NCBI RefSeq assembly: GCF_023498005.1
Contig: NZ_CP097289.1
Span: forward strand, 1 to 64,000
DNA: 64,000 bases
Direction of reading: 5' to 3'
Source of the DNA: Streptomyces durmitorensis
GTDB taxonomy: Bacteria > Actinomycetota > Actinomycetes > Streptomycetales > Streptomycetaceae
The position numbers were made by a program, and so were the translations under genes. Positions 46,326 to 54,448 of the stretch are shown here, piece after piece (the stretch's first letter is position 1; each line of letters starts with the position of its first letter). The notes beneath the pieces are model-generated. The model saw only the letters and a program-made list of their open reading frames with translations, ran no database searches and was not told where the DNA came from.

Positions 46326-47050
46326 TCACGAGCTTTCCAGGCGCGCCTGACTGGAGCCGGCGAGACGGGCGGGCAGCCACTCACAGGCAGCGGGCATTCG
46401 CCATCCCCGCGCGCTGGTCGGCCGACGGCACCGGGCACTTCGACGCGGTGAAGTTCAGCATCTGCTTCGACCAGTTCGCCTACTACACGTACTACACGCT
46501 CGCCACGACAGTGTGGGACCGGATCCGCAGGCCGAAGTTGCGGCTGGACGCGCCGACCTGCCGCGCACAGGCGAAGCGCTGTGCGCGGCGGTTCACGCGG
46601 CCTTGGACAGGGTTGACCGCTCCTTGCTGGGCGCGTGCTGGGCAAGTGCCACGGAGTTGGTCGTGGCTTCTCGGCCGTCGTGGCGTGGCCATAGGAGGAG
46701 CGCGCCGACCGCTCCCGTCCCGGCGAGGACCGCGAGGACGGACCAGGCGAGGGTGGACGGCGCCAACCAGCCGCTCCCGCCCGCATAGCGCGTGCCCAGC
46801 GGCTCCGGCACCCGGCACCCGGCACCCGGCACCCGGCACCCGGCACCCGGCACCCGGCACCCGGCGGCTGCCTATCAGGTGCTCCAGCGCATCCGGAACG
46901 GACCGGCCCCACGGGCCCAGCTGCCCCCCCCAACGAGCGCCCCAGGAACTCGACCGACAAAGGCCGCCAGAGTCCGTCGCCGCGGCTTCCCTTGCCGGCG
47001 TCTGAGCGGCACGAGCTGGCTTGTCAGAGGCATCCGTTAGCTTGCGAACC
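46326..47050. other. Decayed region with membrane-protein relic
   Basis: No intact gene. On the minus strand 46593-46800 a frame encodes a credible C-terminal piece (GSGWLAPSTLAWSVLAVLAG, GAVGALLLW, then a polar tail ending STLSKAA) that loses its beginning in the 7-bp repeat. Plus-strand fragments near 46430-46600 (DAVKFSICFDQFAYYTYYTL) also look like coding relics without a start. Confidence 0.4.
46807..46862. repeat. Eight tandem copies of a 7-bp unit (GGCACCC)
   Basis: Perfect 7-mer array, eight copies. The unit is not a multiple of three, so copy-number slippage would change the reading frame of anything translated through it. In any frame it encodes a seven-residue repeat (minus strand: PGAGCRV). 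It adjoins the upstream edge of the membrane-protein relic on the minus strand. Confidence 0.9.
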
Positions 47051-47527
47051 ATGGGAAACTCAGGCGGATCGTTGACGACCCGAGCCACACGGGAACTGCA
47101 CGGCCTCATGCGGGAAGCCGGGCTCACGGGCATCGACGACACGGAGGCATTGGCAGAGGACTGGCAGGTGACGGACTTCTCCGACGCCGGACAGCGCAGC
47201 CTGTCGGCCCTCGTCCAGAGAACCGGGACACCGGCGGTCCTGGTGTCCTTCCACGACAGCGATGTGGGGTTCATCGAGGCCCTCACGCCGGACGGCATCG
47301 GCTGGGAGGGCCTGCTCAACCGCGAGATGGCAGAGAGCTACGAGATACCTCTGGAGCACTTCCCCATCGAATCCGCCGTAGCCGACGCCCTTGCCTGGTC
47401 GGCCGCTGCCGGACTGACGCCCGATGAGGAAGCCATCCGGCACACGCTCACCGGGTCCGCGCTGTTCGCGGAAGAGCTCTCCTCAGCCCTCATGGTTGCT
47501 CTTGGGCTACCCCGCGCAACCTCCTAG
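47051..47527 (+). CDS. Hypothetical cytoplasmic protein
   Basis: A 158-residue protein from ATG 47051; no obvious ribosome site, so it may be leaderless or start slightly upstream. Composition is acidic with helices (RATRELHGLMREAGLTGIDD, TEALAEDWQVTDFSDAGQRS) and a beta-rich centre (TPAVLVSFHDSDVGFIEALT). No family recognised, no membrane segment. The codon pattern is clearly coding. It stands alone between the repeat-containing region and a convergent hydrolase gene. Confidence 0.65.
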   Translation: MGNSGGSLTTRATRELHGLMREAGLTGIDDTEALAEDWQVTDFSDAGQRSLSALVQRTGTPAVLVSFHDSDVGFIEALTPDGIGWEGLLNREMAESYEIPLEHFPIESAVADALAWSAAAGLTPDEEAIRHTLTGSALFAEELSSALMVALGLPRATS

Positions 47528-47669
47528 CCCTCTCAGGCCAGAACCTGGGGACTTACGTGAACTTACCCCTGGGGAACAGCGCGATCGACCGAAAGAGGCC
47601 GACCTCGCCCGGGTCGTGGCCGCGAAGAACAACGGCGGCGGCCGAGACCCGCGCCCGGCCTTGCCAGGG

Positions 47670-48407
47670 TCATGCCCCCAGATCCTCCGTCACGGGCAGG
47701 CACTCGGCGAGCAGGTCGACGACGTCGCGCCAGGCTCGCTGCGCGTGCTGTGGGTGGTGGCCGACGCCGGGGACAGTGGGGTGATCGACCGGCGGGTGAT
47801 GGAAGGCGTGCAAGGCGCCACCGTAGACCGCCAGGCGCCAGTCGACGCCCGCGTCCTGCATCTCAGCGGTGAACGCGTTCCGTTGTGCGGGCGGCATGAT
47901 CGGGTCTTCCGACCCGACCCCGGCCCACACCGGACAGTGAATGCGTGCTGCCTCGCCCGGTCGACCCGTGGTCAGTGCGTTGACTGTGCCGATCGCGCGC
48001 AAGTTGACGCCGTCGCGCCCCAGTTCCAGCCCCACGGCTCCCCCGGTGCCGTAACCGACGACGGCGATCCGGTCGGGGTCGGTCCGCGGTTCGGTGTGCA
48101 ACACGTCGAGCGCTGCATGGCCGATGCCTCGCAGCCGGTCGGGATCAGCGAGCAGTGGCATGCAACGGGCCAGCATCTCCTCGGGGTCGCTCAAATAGCG
48201 CCCGCCGTGAAGGTCGAAGGCCAGCGCTATATATCCCAGCTCGGCGAGAGCATCGGCCCGGCGGCGCTCGACGTCGCTGAGCCCTGTGCCCTCTGGTCCG
48301 AGCAGCACCGCGGGCCGGCGGTCGACACCGGCCGGGAGCGCGAGGTGCCCGATCATCGTCAGACCGTCGGCCGGGTACTCGACCGCACGCGTCGTCATCG
48401 TCGTCAT
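47670..48407 (-). CDS. Dienelactone hydrolase family protein with altered nucleophile elbow
   Basis: A 245-residue protein starting at ATG 48407 or 48398. DLH-type alpha/beta hydrolase order: VEYPADGLTMIGHLALPAG, PAVLLGPEGTGLSDVERRRA, YIALAFDLHGGRYL, VVGYGTGGAVGLELGRDG, CPVWAGVGSEDPIMPPAQR (acid Asp), GGALHAFHHP (catalytic His in a region typical of the family). The elbow GxCxGG of classical dienelactone hydrolases reads GYGTGG, with Gly in place of the Cys nucleophile. Either this subgroup works differently or it is not hydrolytic. Substrate unknown. The gene upstream is divergent or distant, so it is probably monocistronic. Confidence 0.85.
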   Translation of the reverse strand: MTTMTTRAVEYPADGLTMIGHLALPAGVDRRPAVLLGPEGTGLSDVERRRADALAELGYIALAFDLHGGRYLSDPEEMLARCMPLLADPDRLRGIGHAALDVLHTEPRTDPDRIAVVGYGTGGAVGLELGRDGVNLRAIGTVNALTTGRPGEAARIHCPVWAGVGSEDPIMPPAQRNAFTAEMQDAGVDWRLAVYGGALHAFHHPPVDHPTVPGVGHHPQHAQRAWRDVVDLLAECLPVTEDLGA

Positions 48408-48762
48408 GAGACCGGACTGTAGTGATCGTCGAGCCCGGTCCGGCCGCTGTTCTGCCGCTGGCAGAGCAGCACGGGCATCCCCATAAACTACGGCGAGGGC
48501 TCACAAGAACGGTCACAAACCTCGCCCCCACGGCAGCTATCCATCCCGTTGCCCCTTTGACCCGTATCCGGGTCAGGCCTTTCACCCGTTTGAAGATGGT
48601 CCTCAGAGGTCGATTTCCTCTATCGCGCAGCGATAGAGCCGTGTTCCTCCTGCTCGGGGATCTGGTACTGGCGTGGCTGCCGGGCTGACTGAGAGTGCCG
48701 CGACAGGCGGTGTGGTGCATGGGGCGGGCGTCTGCTCATGGCAAGGGCAATCGTGCCGGATG

Positions 48763-49032
48763 TCAGGCATCCACCCGCTCCTCCAGGCGGACGGTCACAG
48801 TGTCCCCTTCCTCCTTGCCGATCGCCTTGCGCACGTCCGCCTTCACAGGCAGCTTGTGCGTGCCGTCCCCCAGGGCCATGAACGAGCTGTTGAAAGGGTG
48901 CCCGTCGATGGTGCCCCGGACCTTCACCAGGCCGCGGGTACCGAAGAAATCGGCCGACTCGGGCCACACGACGTAGGTCCAGCCGCCCTTGTTCGGGCTC
49001 TTCTGCAGGGTCGCAGTGAACTGCTTGTCCAT
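48763..49032 (-). CDS. DUF1905 domain protein
   Basis: An 89-residue protein starting at ATG 49032. The DUF1905 pattern is [20 protein letters not shown], then [20 protein letters not shown], and [19 protein letters not shown] with a closing [10 protein letters not shown]. The fold is a small beta barrel found alone or fused to bacteriocin-protection/OmdA-like domains; no enzymatic role is established. The start is 16 bases from the end of the VOC gene on the same strand, so the two are probably one operon. Confidence 0.88.
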   Translation of the reverse strand: MDKQFTATLQKSPNKGGWTYVVWPESADFFGTRGLVKVRGTIDGHPFNSSFMALGDGTHKLPVKADVRKAIGKEEGDTVTVRLEERVDA

Positions 49033-49048
49033 CACGGATTCCGCCTGT

Positions 49049-49414
49049 TCAGGAGCTTTCGATGAGAATGAGGTTGTTGCCGTCCGGGTCACGCAGAGCG
49101 AACATGGGCGGTACTGCGGGCCCCATCCGCACGACCTCTGCGTCCGTATCGACGCCGTGTGCGCGCAGGTCCGCGTGGTCGGCGTCGGCATCCCGGGTCG
49201 TAAGACGGATGCCAGCCGGGGCCCCTTCGGGAACGAGCGCGACAGTCGTCGTCGCCCCAGGCGGTGCCACCTCGATCCAGCGCCCGTCGCCGAAGGGTAC
49301 GTCCCGGCGCACTTCGAAACCGAGCTCACCGACGTAGAACTCCATTGCCTTCTGCTGGTCGGTGACGCGAATCCCGACCGTGGCCACCTGTGTGATGTGG
49401 GTGATCTTGTCCAT
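49049..49414 (-). CDS. VOC superfamily (glyoxalase/bleomycin-resistance-like) protein
   Basis: A 121-residue protein, ATG 49414. One paired beta-alpha-beta-beta-beta unit set: [40 protein letters not shown] (metal-binding region), [20 protein letters not shown], and [18 protein letters not shown], the standard closing D-P-x-G-N motif. Members bind a metal and small molecules and include glyoxalases, dioxygenases and antibiotic-sequestering proteins. Nothing narrows it further. Likely co-transcribed with the DUF1905 gene. Confidence 0.9.
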   Translation of the reverse strand: MDKITHITQVATVGIRVTDQQKAMEFYVGELGFEVRRDVPFGDGRWIEVAPPGATTTVALVPEGAPAGIRLTTRDADADHADLRAHGVDTDAEVVRMGPAVPPMFALRDPDGNNLILIESS

Positions 49415-49642
49415 CCCCTGGCCTCCGCTTCCTTGATGTTCACCAGGTAAGACGGAGGCAGGCGGGGAAACTCATCGCTGGCCACGACGTTCGACCGGAG
49501 AGTGCCTCGTCGACAGGGCGAACGTCGCCTGATGCGGCACTGGGTCATGCAAGGGCCACCACGGATTCCTCCTGGGGCAATGCGGCGAGGATGGCGCCGA
49601 CGTCCGGGGGCAGGTCGGCTCAGCGATGGCTGGGCCCGCCGG

Positions 49643-49957
49643 TCAGTCGATGCCGTCGATGCCGTCGATGATGCGGAAGTCGCGCTCGACACCGTCGGGG
49701 AGGGCCACCAGCGCCTTCTGGTATGCCTCGCTCTCGTATGCCGCGACGGCCTGTTCAAAGCTGTCGAACTCGATCAGAACGACGCGTTGCGTGATTCCGG
49801 CCTCGTGGGCGACGACTCGACCGCCACGGGACGGGATCCGGGACAGAACGCGCCCGCCCCCGGCCTGGACAGCCGGACCGGCCAGCTTGTCGTAGGCAGT
49901 CAGCCTCGCGGGGTCGGAAATGGCGGGGTAGACACTGACCCAGTAGCCCTTAGCCAT
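49643..49957 (-). CDS. DUF1330 family protein
   Basis: A 104-residue protein, ATG 49957 with an excellent AGGAGG seven bases upstream, which decides the start. The family pattern (dimeric ferredoxin-like fold) is [79 protein letters not shown]. The C-terminus is a short repeat DGIDGID. It is divergently oriented to the LysR gene about 190 bases away, the usual arrangement for a LysR target. Biochemical role unknown. Confidence 0.9.
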   Translation of the reverse strand: MAKGYWVSVYPAISDPARLTAYDKLAGPAVQAGGGRVLSRIPSRGGRVVAHEAGITQRVVLIEFDSFEQAVAAYESEAYQKALVALPDGVERDFRIIDGIDGID

Positions 49958-50146
49958 GGAAACCTCCTGTGTTGGGCCGGACACGTCCGACTTCGAATTG
50001 ACACTCAGATCGATCGATCCCGGCGACGGGTTCTGCGGTCAGTTGGATCGACATACGCGCAGGCTAGGGCTTGATGTGCGGTCTAGGGAAAGACCGGTAC
50101 GGGATAGACTCAGAACGGATCGTTATCAATCGGCAGGGAGGCCACG

Positions 50147-51049
50147 GTGGCGCCGGACACGGTCAGCCTGCGGTACTTCCTGGTGCTGGCGCAGGAGTTG
50201 AACTTCACCCGCGCGGCCGCACGGATCGGTATCGCACAGCCCGCACTCAGCGCCCGGATGCGCCGATTGGAAACGGAACTCGGTACGGCCCTGCTGGTCC
50301 GCAACACGCGAAGCGTCGTATTGACCACGGCCGGTGCGGCTTTGGCGGAGTCCGCGCCGCCCGCGCTGGCGGCGCTGGACCGGGCATGGGACACCGCCCG
50401 GAGCGCGGCGGCCGGTGAACTGGGCACGCTGCGCATCGGATACAGCCTCAGCGCCGGGGCCGAGACGGCACCGGCCCTGGTGGACAGGCTGATGCGCGAC
50501 AACAGCGGACTCGAGGTCGGCGCGGTCCCTATGGCGACACCGGAGATCTCCCCCGCGGTCGCCGACGGCCGCATCGATGCCGGGATCACCCGCGGTGAAC
50601 AGCCGGACCGTGGCGTGCGCCGGTTCCTGCTGCGGCGTGCGCGCATCGGGGTACAGCTGGCGCAGCACCATCCGCTGGCCGAACACCCGGAGATCGAGAT
50701 CGCCGACGCGGCCGCGTATCCGCTGCGACTCCCGGACCGTGCGGCCAACCCCGTGATCCACGATCAACTGTCCGCGCTGTTCCGAGACACCCGACCACAC
50801 CCCCGCTTCCACACACCCGCAGTCTCTTTCGACATGTCTCAGCGCGACCTGCGCGACGGGGCCACCCTCGCCCCGGCCGGAGAAGCCGCGGCCACGGCAC
50901 AACCGGCGGGTCTCACCTGGAGACCGCTGCGGGGCGCGCCCAGCCTGACGATCCACCTGGTCCTCCCCCGCGAGCAGTCGCCGCTGCACCGCCGCATCCG
51001 TGCCGTCGCCAAAGCCCTGGCGCATGAGCTGCACTGGCTGCCGGACTGA
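50147..51049 (+). CDS. LysR-family transcriptional regulator
   Basis: A 300-residue protein from GTG 50147, GGGAGG upstream. The N-terminal winged helix is VSLRYFLVLAQELNFTRAAA, RIGIAQPALSARMRRLETEL, GTALLVRNTRSVVLTTAGAAL. The C-terminal effector domain starts ELGTLRIGYSLSAGAETAPA. It is a typical LTTR length. It faces the DUF1330 gene, so it probably controls that gene and itself from the 190-base gap. The inducer cannot be inferred. Confidence 0.93.
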   Translation: MAPDTVSLRYFLVLAQELNFTRAAARIGIAQPALSARMRRLETELGTALLVRNTRSVVLTTAGAALAESAPPALAALDRAWDTARSAAAGELGTLRIGYSLSAGAETAPALVDRLMRDNSGLEVGAVPMATPEISPAVADGRIDAGITRGEQPDRGVRRFLLRRARIGVQLAQHHPLAEHPEIEIADAAAYPLRLPDRAANPVIHDQLSALFRDTRPHPRFHTPAVSFDMSQRDLRDGATLAPAGEAAATAQPAGLTWRPLRGAPSLTIHLVLPREQSPLHRRIRAVAKALAHELHWLPD

Positions 51050-51119
51050 CGCGCAAGAGGTCAAGCGTCCGACACGACCCCGCTACGCCGGCCGATCAGC
51101 ATCCGATGATGGCCCCGGG

Positions 51120-51300
51120 TCCGATCCGAGTCGTACGCCGCGGCGACGCCGCAACGCGGCGCCGCAGGACAGGCCGGTGGTGGTGTTCGTCGCCGGGCAG
51201 CCCGGCGCGGGCAAGACCCGGCTGGCCAACGTGCTGCATCTGGTGCTGAACGGCCGCGGCGGCGCGGTCACGGTCGACCGGGATGCTGGCCCGGCCGTTG
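51120..51300 (+). pseudogene. Zeta-toxin N-terminal remnant
   Basis: RPVVVFVAGQPGAGKTRLAN (Walker A GQPGAGKT near 51193-51216), then VLHLVLNGRGGAVTVDRD. This is the opening of Streptomyces zeta-toxin/AAA_33 kinases, which phosphorylate UDP-N-acetylamino sugars. After about 51290 the sequence no longer matches: the substrate site and most of the domain are absent, and no antitoxin gene is visible. A dead fragment. Confidence 0.6.
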
Positions 51301-51693
51301 ATGCCCACCGCACTGCAGCCCCAACGACTGACGGCCCCCGCACCCGTCGCGGCTCTGCCCACGCGCCTGGCCGGGCCGCTCTGGTCGCCAGCCAGCCCCC
51401 TCGAGCTCGCCTCGTACCGCTCTGCGATCCGCCGCCCCGCCCCATCCTCCCCTCCCCTCCCCTCCCGCGTCCGCGTCCGCGTCGTCGAGAGCCTGCATCG
51501 AGCCGATGGCTTCTGCCGTTCGGCCGTCAGCTGCTCCACGCGGGCCGAGTCAGGCGTCACTGTCGAGCAGGTGAACCTGGTGATCAAATGGTGCAACGAG
51601 CAGCTGCTCGCCCAGCGCCGCTCCGGCACGCCCTCGTCGCTGGGATCTGCAGCATCGTCGTTCACAACAACCGTCACCCCAGTAGTCACAGCC
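51301..51693. other. No gene recognised
   Basis: The stretch between the zeta-toxin remnant and the ABC-F remnant has open frames but no family resemblance. It contains short pyrimidine-rich runs (around 51445-51480). Confidence 0.4.
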
Positions 51694-52345
51694 TCAATGG
51701 ACTGGAGGCAAGGAGGCCCCCAGGGTGTCGGTGACGGCGCCGTCCGATACTCCCAGCCGTCGGGTGACCCGTACTGCTTCCAGCAGGCGGCGGTCGTGGG
51801 AGACGAGCAGGAGCGTGCCGTCGTAGGTGTCCAGGGCGGACACCAGTTGTTCGATGGCTTGCAGGTCGAGGTGGTTGGTGGGCTCGTCCAGGACCAGCAG
51901 GTTCACCCCGCGGCCTTGGAGCAGGGCGAGTGCGGCGCGGGTGCGTTCGCCTGGTGAGAGGGTGGTTGCCTCGCGCAGCACATGCTCGGTGCCCAGGCCG
52001 AACTTGGCCAGCAGGGTGCGCACCTCGGCGGGTTCCATCGTGGGCGTGGCGGCGCGGAAGGCGTCCAGCAGCGATTCACGTCCGTGGAACAGCTCGCGGG
52101 TGGTCGATCTCGCCGATCACCACGCCGGAGCCCAGCGCCTGATGGCCGGTGTCCAGCGGGATACGGCCGAGCAGCGCGGACAGCAGCGTCGACTTGCCTG
52201 ATCCGTTCGCGCCGGTGATCGCAACGCGGTCGGCCCGGTCGATCTGCAGCGAGACAGGCCCCAGGGTGAAGTCGCCGCGGTGCACGGGTGTCTGGGGCAG
52301 CACGCGCTCGGTAGTCACGACGGCAGGCGGAAGTGCGCAGGACAC
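51694..52345 (-). pseudogene. C-terminal half of an ABC-F ATPase, frameshifted
   Basis: Only the second nucleotide-binding domain of an ABC-F protein is present. FTLGPVSLQIDRADRVAITG with Walker A GANGSGKST (near 52190-52216) is in one frame. After GSGVVIGEID a one-base slip at about 52095-52105 moves the rest (RELFHGRESLLDAFRAATPT, LLAKFGLG, LSPGERTRA signature, LLVLDEPTNHLD Walker B, LLLVSHD switch His) into the next frame, ending at 51694. The first ABC domain and the inter-domain linker are missing. ABC-F proteins protect ribosomes from antibiotics, so this may be a lost self-resistance or resistance gene. Confidence 0.82.
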
Positions 52346-52823
52346 CCGGGTAGGGAAGGCAGCTCGGACAGGGGTTCACCGGCTGGGCGGTCCGGGGAGG
52401 TGCCGAGGTGACATGCACATCCGCCACCGTCGGCGTGACCGACCGCGGCAGGGCCGCACGGGCGAACGCCGTGCTGACAGCAGGAGCACGTACCTCAGAT
52501 GCGCAAAATCCACCACAATCGGCGACAACAGGACCGCTCACCAGGATAGACACCGGTCTCGCCACGCGTAAATCCGTTTCAAACGCTCGCCGTGATGAGT
52601 GGCGCCCTCTCTGCCAGGAACGCTTCGATTCGGCGATCGCCCTGGTGCCTCGCAAGCAAGCTTCTCAACCCACGCCCCCCTCTGCGCGCGGCTGGCTCGA
52701 GGCTGTCCGCCGGCTCCTCCACGATGCGACCTCCGCTGCAGCCGAAGCCATCGATGGGAAAACCCCTCGAGCATGACCATCCACATCAGAGAGCAGTCGC
52801 TCTGTCGAGATGACGTCGCGGAC
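52346..52823. other. No gene recognised
   Basis: Between the ABC-F remnant and the TetR gene. The missing first half of the ABC-F gene would be expected here on the minus strand but cannot be read in any frame. Confidence 0.4.
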
Positions 52824-53402
52824 TCAGTCCGCCACTCGCAGGATCCGCCGTGCCAGTTCGTCGATCAACTCGTCGGCCGCATACGGCGCTAGAAGCTCCG
52901 GCACCGTCAGGTCGTCCAAGATCATTCCGAGCATCGACAGATACAGCAGGATGACGGCGGTGCGGTCGCCCGGCAGGCCCGCATCCAGGTGGAAGGCGAT
53001 GTTCCCATCGAGCTGAGCGGTGAAGAACCGGGTGAGCTCTGCGTGCAGTTCGGGGCGGCGGGTGGCCTCCAGGCGCAGCTCCATCAGGGCGAGCCAGCTG
53101 CTGCGGTCGACGCGCATGCGGCCGAGCAGCTGCTTGAGGAGGGTGGCGACGACCTCGTCGGACGGCTTCTCCCGCAAGGCGCCTGCCACTTGAGCCTCCT
53201 CTGGGGTGAGACGCTCCTGGATGCGCTGCATTACCTGGGCCAGCAAGTCTGCGCGGTTGGCGAAGTAGTTGGTCGTGGTGCCCTTGGGGACCTCGGCCTG
53301 GGCGTCGACCGCGCGCAGAGTAAGGCCGCGCGAGCCTTCGCGGGCAAGGACCTCGATCGCGCCATCCAAGAGGGCGGCCCTTCGTGCCGGGTTTTGGCGC
53401 AT
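52824..53402 (-). CDS. TetR-family transcriptional repressor
   Basis: A 192-residue protein, ATG 53402. The N-terminal helix-turn-helix is RRAALLDGAIEVLAREGSRG, LTLRAVDAQAEVPKGTTTNY, FANRADLLAQVMQRI. The C-terminal ligand/dimer region is helical and divergent, as usual. It is transcribed away from a RibD/DHFR-like reductase gene. The 111-base gap contains a perfect palindrome placed within the reductase promoter, so it probably represses that gene and itself until a small molecule binds. Confidence 0.93.
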   Translation of the reverse strand: MRQNPARRAALLDGAIEVLAREGSRGLTLRAVDAQAEVPKGTTTNYFANRADLLAQVMQRIQERLTPEEAQVAGALREKPSDEVVATLLKQLLGRMRVDRSSWLALMELRLEATRRPELHAELTRFFTAQLDGNIAFHLDAGLPGDRTAVILLYLSMLGMILDDLTVPELLAPYAADELIDELARRILRVAD

Positions 53403-53435
53403 GACATTTTCCTTCCGGAAGACCTTTAGAGACCG

Positions 53436-53465
53436 TTGACATCACTGCAAGTGCAGTACTATGTT
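53436..53465 (+). promoter_or_regulatory. Promoter with embedded TetR operator palindrome
   Basis: TTGACA at 53436-53441 is a consensus -35. The perfect palindrome ACTGCA-AG-TGCAGT occupies 53444-53457, and a -10-like TACTAT/CTATGT lies at 53457-53464. The palindrome sits in the spacer between the promoter elements, so repressor binding would exclude polymerase. Confidence 0.65.
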
Positions 53466-53513
53466 CTCACCACTTCATACAGAGTACATCGGTTGACGTC
53501 ACCAGGAGATCGC

Positions 53514-54107
53514 ATGCGAAAGCTCGTGTACTACATCGCCGTAAGCCTCGACGGATGCATCGCGGGCCCCGACGGGGCCGACCCCACCAGCGGGCCGGAC
53601 GCCTTCTGGCCCATCAGCGAGGACTATGTGCAGCACCTCGCCGCCGAATACCCGGAGACACTGCCTGGCCCTGCGCGGGACGCATTCGGGATCAGCGGGG
53701 AGGGCGCGCACTTCGACACCGTCCTCGAGGGGCGCCGGACGTATCAGAACGGCGTGGACGCCGGAATCGACAACGCCTACCCGCACTTGAGGCACCTCGT
53801 CTTCTCCCGGCCCCTCACCGAAGCGCCCGATCCCGCCATCGAGATCGTCTCCACGGACCCCGTGGCCAAGGTGCGCGAGCTCAAGCAGGAGGGCGGCAAG
53901 GGCATCTGGCTGTGCGGGGGCGGCGAGCTGGCCGGGGCACTCTACTCGGAGATCGACCAGCTGATCGTCAAGCTGGCGCCAATGACGGTCGGGTCGGGAA
54001 CGCCGCTTTTCGGGCGGAAGACCTCGTTCGACCCGGCGTTCTTCACCCTGACCGACAGCAAGATCCTGGAGAGCGGCACCATCTTCCTCACGTATACGAA
54101 GAAGTAA
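53514..54107 (+). CDS. Dihydrofolate reductase-like (RibD C-terminal) family protein
   Basis: A 197-residue protein from ATG 53514. Family motifs: MRKLVYYIAVSLDGCIAGPD at the N-terminus, FDTVLEGRRTYQNGVDAGID, HLVFSRPLTEAP, VRELKQEGGKGIWLCGGGEL (the GGG substrate/NADPH loop), AGALYSEIDQLIVKLAPMTV, GSGTPLFG. A presumed NAD(P)H-dependent reductase of unknown substrate, a different subgroup from the copy at 9749-10354. It is divergent from and probably regulated by the adjacent TetR protein. Confidence 0.92.
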   Translation: MRKLVYYIAVSLDGCIAGPDGADPTSGPDAFWPISEDYVQHLAAEYPETLPGPARDAFGISGEGAHFDTVLEGRRTYQNGVDAGIDNAYPHLRHLVFSRPLTEAPDPAIEIVSTDPVAKVRELKQEGGKGIWLCGGGELAGALYSEIDQLIVKLAPMTVGSGTPLFGRKTSFDPAFFTLTDSKILESGTIFLTYTKK

Positions 54108-54448
54108 GACGTGAAGACGTGAAGCATTGAGTCCCGGCGGACCATCCGACCGCGTCGCTCCGGTGAAGGAGGAGATCGGGCGGTTTCAGTGGTCTGTGTC
54201 CCTTTACGTCTGGCTGTCAGCTGCAGGCGCCGATGCCGCAGAGGCCGAAGTGACCCGCACCGGTTTCTACCCGAAGAAGGACCGCGGCGGCAGCGTTCGA
54301 GAAGGGCCGCGAGGGGCTTGAGGTCGCATCGTCCGCCGGGTGCTGGGAGCAGGCCCACAACAAATCCCGAAAGCAGGTTCGCGCTCGCGTCGAGCACGTG
54401 GGGTCGCTGAACTCCGACCTTCTTGATCAATTTCGTTGAGAAGTGATG
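54108..54448. other. Convergent intergenic region
   Basis: Lies between the ends of the reductase gene and a leftward oxidoreductase gene. No credible gene or strong hairpin was found. Confidence 0.4.

Noticed and set aside
46807..46862. CRISPR-like or iteron array
   Set aside because: Contiguous 7-bp units without spacers and no replication or Cas genes nearby.
48000..49000. tRNA or rRNA genes anywhere in the window
   Set aside because: No cloverleaf with T-loop GGTTCGAATC-type signals or rRNA-conserved blocks was noticed on reading; a tRNAscan run would be decisive.
51301..51693. Continuation of the zeta toxin in another frame
   Set aside because: No substrate-binding or C-terminal zeta motifs could be found in any frame.
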